Positions 36,388-40,258 of a stretch of DNA of 40,258 bases are shown here, piece by piece. Under the pieces are notes generated by a model that saw only the letters and a program-made list of their open reading frames with translations, did no database searches and was not told the DNA's origin. Origin of the DNA: a virus. Location of the stretch: IMG/VR virus record IMGVR_UViG_3300037088_001227, positions 1 to 40,258 of that record; one strand, 5' to 3'. The first letter of the stretch is position 1. Each line of letters opens with the position of its first letter. A program made the position numbers and the translations under genes.

Positions 36388-38964
36388 ATGAGAAAAGCAG
36401 TTTCAGCAGATTATGATGTGTATGCAATCGCCGCCGGAAAGACGGTCCATTGGAAGGTATCGGTGAAGAAAGTCGCGGTACTCAATGAAGCGCAATCTGT
36501 GGGCACGTGGATCGATGTGACCGACCATCTCGATAATACGATGCCGGATAAAATCTCCGAATCGATTGAATTGCTGATGGGACAATTTGCGACGACGGTT
36601 TTGAGTTTTAAAGGTCTCGATATTGCATGGTGGAAGGCGAATATTTTTAATGCGACACAATATTTAGAGTTAAAAGTAGAGTTTTGGCTGAACGATTTGA
36701 CCTCAGATACAATCACTCCTTTTGGCGGATGGATCGATAAGAAAAAAGACGGCAACTGGTGCGTAACGAGCGATGAGGCAACGGATACCGTTGTATTTTC
36801 AGTTGCGGGATATTTGGAATATGCAGCACGCACGAGTGCGGTTGCAATAACGATACAAATATTAGATAACAATACAGATGGTGCTTCCCTGGTTGGATTA
36901 AGGCTTGAAAAACTTTCAGGACTCTATCTCACCAGTTCCAATGTGACTTACTTCCCACTAAAGAAGGGAATACATTCTCTCCAACTAAGTTACACGGCTG
37001 GAACTCCGAATGTATGGACTGCAAGTTTAGATGGCGGCATCGAGGTAACACTTCCGACGACGAATGGGACCATTACACTCGGCAATGGAAATGGATCGGT
37101 AGGCGATATTAACGAATTTGATACACAGAAGGTTTTGATCTACATAAAGGTGTTGGAACTTCAACCATTGATTACAGCGGTAACGCAGGGAATTATCCAA
37201 AATGTAACGGGCGATGCATTGCCGCAGACATGGTTTAATCATTTTTGGGTTTTTCAATTGCTTCGAAGAATGTTCGAACAAATCGGAATTACGAATTACA
37301 CGTTCGATAACTTCCGAATTAAGACGTTTGACGGTAGGCGCGTAGTATCATTTTGGGATGTTCCGCCCGGCGATAGTTATTATGATAAACCCAGTGCAAT
37401 TGCATGTGACAATACGAATAATTTGCTCTGGATCGGAATCAAAGATAGAATTTATAAGCATGATTTATCAACGCATCTCTATACTCTCATTGGCACGCTA
37501 CCGACCGGCTATGCCATTGTAAAATTATGGAGCGAAGATTCTGCATCCGGATTTATTTGGGGCGTTTGCCGGAATGCGGCAGGCGCGCACAAGATAGTCA
37601 GACTTGGCATATCGGGAGCTTCAATCGATACCTATACGATAACGCGCACTACAACTGTAAAAGGTTCAGAGGCGAACTTCGCGCTCGATCTGACAACACG
37701 CGGTATCTTTTATCTTAATTGGGTTACATATATCACGACGAATCTTTTTCTTCTAAACACTCTCACGGAAGTGACTCACACAACGGCTGATGCAAGCGGT
37801 CAATCGTTGAACTGGCCTGCATTCTGCGATGGCTCGGGGAATTATTATTATCAGATAATTTTTAGTACTGATTTTACAAAAGTATCATATAGTGGCGGGA
37901 CATTTCATTTAACCACAATGCATGCTCATTGCGATGTTCCGATTCTCAGGGCGGTGTATTCTCACACGCTTGGATTGTGGATGGGAGCAAAGTGTTACCT
38001 GGCGGATTACGAGACCATATTCACTACATACTGGGAGTTTGTGAAATGGGACCCAGTGGCAAACAATTCTCTTACAGACGAGTCTTCACTTGTTGACTCT
38101 TCGCAATTAGAACCGGTCGGATTTGTTGCCGCTGAATATGTTGTTCCTGGCGAAGCGAATGCATGGGTCTATTGGTTTGACAAAGGTGCCGTTCAGCAAA
38201 AAATCCATAGAATAAATAACACCACGGATGGTGATTCAGCTACCCAAATTGGTGATCCTTTGCCGGTAGGTATTAATGTCGACGAAGTAGTTTCCGCAAA
38301 TCAAGTTTGTTGTGATACGGTCAACAATAGGTTAATTGGTCTTTCACTTCCCCTTGGATTGTTATTCGAATTCGCTTCTACCATCTCGATGTATATCGCA
38401 GCAGAAGCCGATTACAGTTCCACAACAATTTACGACGCATTGAAAGAGCTTTTTGGTTTCAATCTTATGCCTCGCATCAGCGGTCAGAAGCAAGCGTTTG
38501 CTTATAGACGATTCGATGAGAATGGATTGCCCGTCACAACAGGTAATACAGTAACGCTCGATGCGGACAAGGCAAAGAATATTTCAGAAGATACCGGTTA
38601 TGGAGACGCTTATGATGTCGTCACTGTCGATAATGGCGTGAATAGCGTTTCGTGCGATGCAAATGGATTTGATGCGGTTGCGATGGGAGACGACAAAGAG
38701 CTTCAAGTTTCTTGCAGATTCATCGCCGATAATTTACTGAAAGACTTTGCTGATTGGTATTACAATTATTGGAAGACGAGCAAGACTCGCTATCAGGTTC
38801 CGACGCCGGTAATTCCTTTTTTCCAGTTTGAACCCTTCGATGGAGCGAACCTGGATTTCTCCGGAAAGATAAATACACTTGTAGAATCTGTGCCGGCAAG
38901 CGGACCTATTATTGGGCAGGGTATCTCGCGAGATGGAACGACTGAATTTGAGGTGGTAGTATGA
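36388..38964 (+). CDS. Large tail-tip/hub protein with propeller-like insert
   Basis: 858 residues after the tape measure. The N-terminal about 150 (GKTVHWKVSVKKVAVLNEAQ, DVTDHLDNTMPDKISESIEL) and the C-terminal about 200 (AKNISEDTGYGDAYDVVTVD, WKTSKTRYQVPTPVIPFFQF) look like hub/tail-tip parts. Residues about 335-625 have repeated blade-like strands (PSAIACDNTNNLLWIGIKDR, IYKHDLSTHLYTLIG, VYWFDKGAVQQKIHRI), suggesting a beta-propeller inserted in the hub. A four-codon frame (MNRK, 36377) precedes and overlaps the start as ATGA, suggesting reinitiation. The propeller may bind the host surface. No enzyme motif is seen. Confidence 0.6.
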   Translation: MRKAVSADYDVYAIAAGKTVHWKVSVKKVAVLNEAQSVGTWIDVTDHLDNTMPDKISESIELLMGQFATTVLSFKGLDIAWWKANIFNATQYLELKVEFWLNDLTSDTITPFGGWIDKKKDGNWCVTSDEATDTVVFSVAGYLEYAARTSAVAITIQILDNNTDGASLVGLRLEKLSGLYLTSSNVTYFPLKKGIHSLQLSYTAGTPNVWTASLDGGIEVTLPTTNGTITLGNGNGSVGDINEFDTQKVLIYIKVLELQPLITAVTQGIIQNVTGDALPQTWFNHFWVFQLLRRMFEQIGITNYTFDNFRIKTFDGRRVVSFWDVPPGDSYYDKPSAIACDNTNNLLWIGIKDRIYKHDLSTHLYTLIGTLPTGYAIVKLWSEDSASGFIWGVCRNAAGAHKIVRLGISGASIDTYTITRTTTVKGSEANFALDLTTRGIFYLNWVTYITTNLFLLNTLTEVTHTTADASGQSLNWPAFCDGSGNYYYQIIFSTDFTKVSYSGGTFHLTTMHAHCDVPILRAVYSHTLGLWMGAKCYLADYETIFTTYWEFVKWDPVANNSLTDESSLVDSSQLEPVGFVAAEYVVPGEANAWVYWFDKGAVQQKIHRINNTTDGDSATQIGDPLPVGINVDEVVSANQVCCDTVNNRLIGLSLPLGLLFEFASTISMYIAAEADYSSTTIYDALKELFGFNLMPRISGQKQAFAYRRFDENGLPVTTGNTVTLDADKAKNISEDTGYGDAYDVVTVDNGVNSVSCDANGFDAVAMGDDKELQVSCRFIADNLLKDFADWYYNYWKTSKTRYQVPTPVIPFFQFEPFDGANLDFSGKINTLVESVPASGPIIGQGISRDGTTEFEVVV

Positions 38965-39758
38965 GTAATCCAATTTTCGTTTTTGAAGGTGTGAAAGCCG
39001 CGACGTTGACAGCGTCTGCAGGAAGTGCAACCGGCTTCCCGACCACACAATTGCAGGACGATCGATATGATACGCTATGGAAGAGCGGATCGGCTGCACA
39101 GAATCAAACACTGCAGGCACAATTTATAATCGCAAAAAATATAGATAATGCACTAATTGCTAATCATAATCTTGCGAACTTGGGACTAACATTATTAGAG
39201 ATAGACGTAGCTACAAATGGATCGGATTGGAAACAGGTGGCAACCTTAACGAGTTTTCCTGATCCATTATATATTCCATTCACTAACACTTTTAATGCAT
39301 ATGCACGATTAGCATTTGTAAAATCGAGCGCATTAAGTGCTATACCGCAAGTTGGGTTATTATATTTTGGTGCGCGTGCAGATATGTCGCTCTATCTTAA
39401 TTCTCCTGAGCGCGGCCCCCAGGCAGATGCCGTGGTAGTAGAATCGATGAGTGGATTAAAATATGGATCATCTATGCACGGTGACCGCGAGACGTGGATG
39501 ATAAACTCTAAAAGTTTGACAGCCTTGCAGCTCTATGGATGGGTTCGATTAGTGAGAGCTGTGAATGGGATGCAATATCCTTTTTGGTTCTGCGATATGG
39601 ACGGCAATTGGCACTTCGTACGTTTTAAAAAGAACTATTTGCCGTGGGTCGGTAAAGGCAATGTCGCATTTCCTGTAAGTGGCATCGAGTTCGACGAGGA
39701 ACGCGTAGGCATCGCAACGAGCTTGCCGGGCGGGTATACCGTCCCAGCACCGGCTTGA
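38961..39758 (+). CDS. Tail-tip associated protein
   Basis: 265 residues, starting 4 bases before the hub stop (ATGA). MSNPIFVFEGVKAATLTASA then FPTTQLQDDRYDTLWKSGSA has galactose-binding-like features seen in tail-tip proteins, and WFCDMDGNWHFVRFKKNYLP near the C-terminus is a probable fibre-like closing segment. No enzyme motif is seen. It is the last phage gene before the right end. Confidence 0.6.
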   Translation: MSNPIFVFEGVKAATLTASAGSATGFPTTQLQDDRYDTLWKSGSAAQNQTLQAQFIIAKNIDNALIANHNLANLGLTLLEIDVATNGSDWKQVATLTSFPDPLYIPFTNTFNAYARLAFVKSSALSAIPQVGLLYFGARADMSLYLNSPERGPQADAVVVESMSGLKYGSSMHGDRETWMINSKSLTALQLYGWVRLVRAVNGMQYPFWFCDMDGNWHFVRFKKNYLPWVGKGNVAFPVSGIEFDEERVGIATSLPGGYTVPAPA

Positions 39759-39922
39759 AGCGAGGCTGAATCGTCTTTGAACTGCCTTTGATGGTCGGTA
39801 AATTTTGCGAAAATTTGGCAGACAATATTCTTGAATCACTCCTGACAATCTGTCAAGTGTCCTAAATTGGGACTCTCAAATAATGTGATGGGTACCATGC
39901 TTTAATGTGATCGCGTACATTA
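39759..39922. other. Phage right-end region, no gene seen
   Basis: Contains the symmetric AAATTTTGCGAAAATTT (39801-39817), a repeated GACAAT, the near-palindrome GTCCTAAATTGGGAC (39859-39873) and two direct copies of TAATGTGAT with a 22-bp period. No frame of more than a few dozen codons looks real. Confidence 0.55.
39881..39919. other. Candidate Mu-type right end with two MuA-like sites
   Basis: TAATGTGATGGGTACCAT at 39881 and TAATGTGATCGCGTACAT at 39903 differ little and are 22 bp apart, as are MuA sites. Reading inward from 39919 the end is TGTACGCGATCACATTA, with the TG expected of Mu termini. A second TG-type candidate, ending at 40058 (TGAAGTCTAATTG inward), cannot be excluded. Confidence 0.4.
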
Positions 39923-40258
39923 ATGAAGAGTCTTCCTCTTCTCTTCAATCCCTTTCTTGACACTACTACGTTTTTCTCGTACTATGCTTGTGAAAAGAGT
40001 TATTTTATCCTTTCGATTATTTCTATGGGGCAGAAGATTATTATTCAATTAGACTTCATGACGACAGTTTTTTTTGTAGACCAACCACCATTTTGGGAAA
40101 CGTTGTATTTCCAGATTATGCTGATTGGTATTCTCGCTCTGATTGGATATGCATTCTATTTTCAGCGAAAGCGTCGTCGTCGATCCTTACAGCAACAAAA
40201 TGTATTTACACGGCAATTGATTGATTCGATGGAAGCAGAACGAAAACGCATAGCTACT
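39923..40258 (+). CDS. Host sensor histidine kinase, 5' region disrupted or missing, cut by window end
   Basis: Open frame to the last base. From about 40073 the product reads VDQPPFWETLYFQIMLIGIL, ALIGYAFYFQ, RKRRRRSLQQ and RQLIDSMEAERKRIAT. These are the end of a Y_Y_Y sensor domain, a membrane helix and the start of the HisKA_3 dimerisation region of large two-component sensors. Upstream of 40058 the frame does not look like the normal sensor domain, so the phage may interrupt the gene. A TTGACA (39957)-17-TACTAT (39980) promoter-like site lies between. Confidence 0.6.
   Translation, partial: MKSLPLLFNPFLDTTTFFSYYACEKSYFILSIISMGQKIIIQLDFMTTVFFVDQPPFWETLYFQIMLIGILALIGYAFYFQRKRRRRSLQQQNVFTRQLIDSMEAERKRIAT

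Noticed and set aside
39984-40052. 22-codon frame MLVKRVILSFRLFLWG... as the kinase N-terminus
   Set aside because: It starts inside the probable -10 element and ends in a stop before the kinase part, so it is not a convincing start of that gene.
1-40258. CRISPR array, tRNA or rRNA genes
   Set aside because: The repeats are palindromes or short-unit arrays at scattered places without unique spacers of constant length, and no tRNA cloverleaf or rRNA segment was recognised by eye.

Overview
The window carries most of a Mu-like (transposable, B3/Mu-type) prophage of a mid-GC bacterium, running into host DNA at its right edge. The phage assignment rests on a cluster of recognisable Mu-family proteins: MuA-type DDE transposase, MuB-type ATPase, GemA/gp16, gp27-like small and gp28-like large terminase, gp29 (DUF935) portal, gpI-type protease with a nested scaffold, gpT major capsid, gp36 (DUF1320), gpG-type virion morphogenesis protein, gp37-type protein, tail tube, frameshifted tail chaperone, tape measure and tail tip. 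No sheath protein is visible, so a long non-contractile tail is the simpler reading. The host looks like a member of the Fibrobacteres-Chlorobi-Bacteroidetes group outside Bacteroidetes proper, perhaps Ignavibacteria. This is inference from clear Shine-Dalgarno sites, TTGACA-type promoters, the style of interspersed repeats, and a Y_Y_Y/HisKA_3-type sensor kinase at the right edge. It is not proven here.

Layout. The genome is organised divergently around a control region at about 20.08-20.17 kb. There, two near-identical 18-bp inverted-repeat operators flank a strong leftward promoter and abut the start codon of an XRE-type repressor. Leftward (minus strand, 20.07 kb down to 1) lie small HTH regulators, MuA, MuB, GemA, about 20 small early genes often joined by ATGA overlaps, an ASCH-like protein and a HerA-like ATPase. 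A rho-independent terminator follows at about 7.6 kb. Beyond it come the terminase pair, a Dam methylase, small membrane proteins, an FRG/SYARV-type virion protein, a long repeat-built fibre-like protein and the portal, and the block continues beyond base 1. Rightward (plus strand, 20.17 to 39.76 kb) lie the repressor, three probable accessory genes ending in a terminator, a lysis module, protease/scaffold, cement protein, capsid, a subtilase-like/gp36 fusion, tail fibre, a reverse-oriented lipoprotein gene, and the tail genes. The prophage right end lies between 39.76 and about 40.06 kb.

Unusual features. Several families of short interspersed repeats (REP-like GTAG palindromes, TGATT-rich arrays, C/G-rich stem-loops, GAGT-rich arrays) sit in nearly every larger intergenic gap. 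In several places they are read in frame inside phage genes, including the transposase. The asymmetric families all point the same way on the plus strand whatever the gene direction. Virion proteins carry unexpected additions: a signal-like leader on the major capsid protein, a hydrophobic N-terminal module shared by two virion proteins, a degenerate subtilase-like domain fused to the gp36 neck protein, one of two tail-tube paralogues with an inserted sandwich-like domain, and a propeller-like segment in a tail-tip protein. The tail chaperone gene shows a slippery heptamer, spacer and stem-loop for -1 frameshifting.
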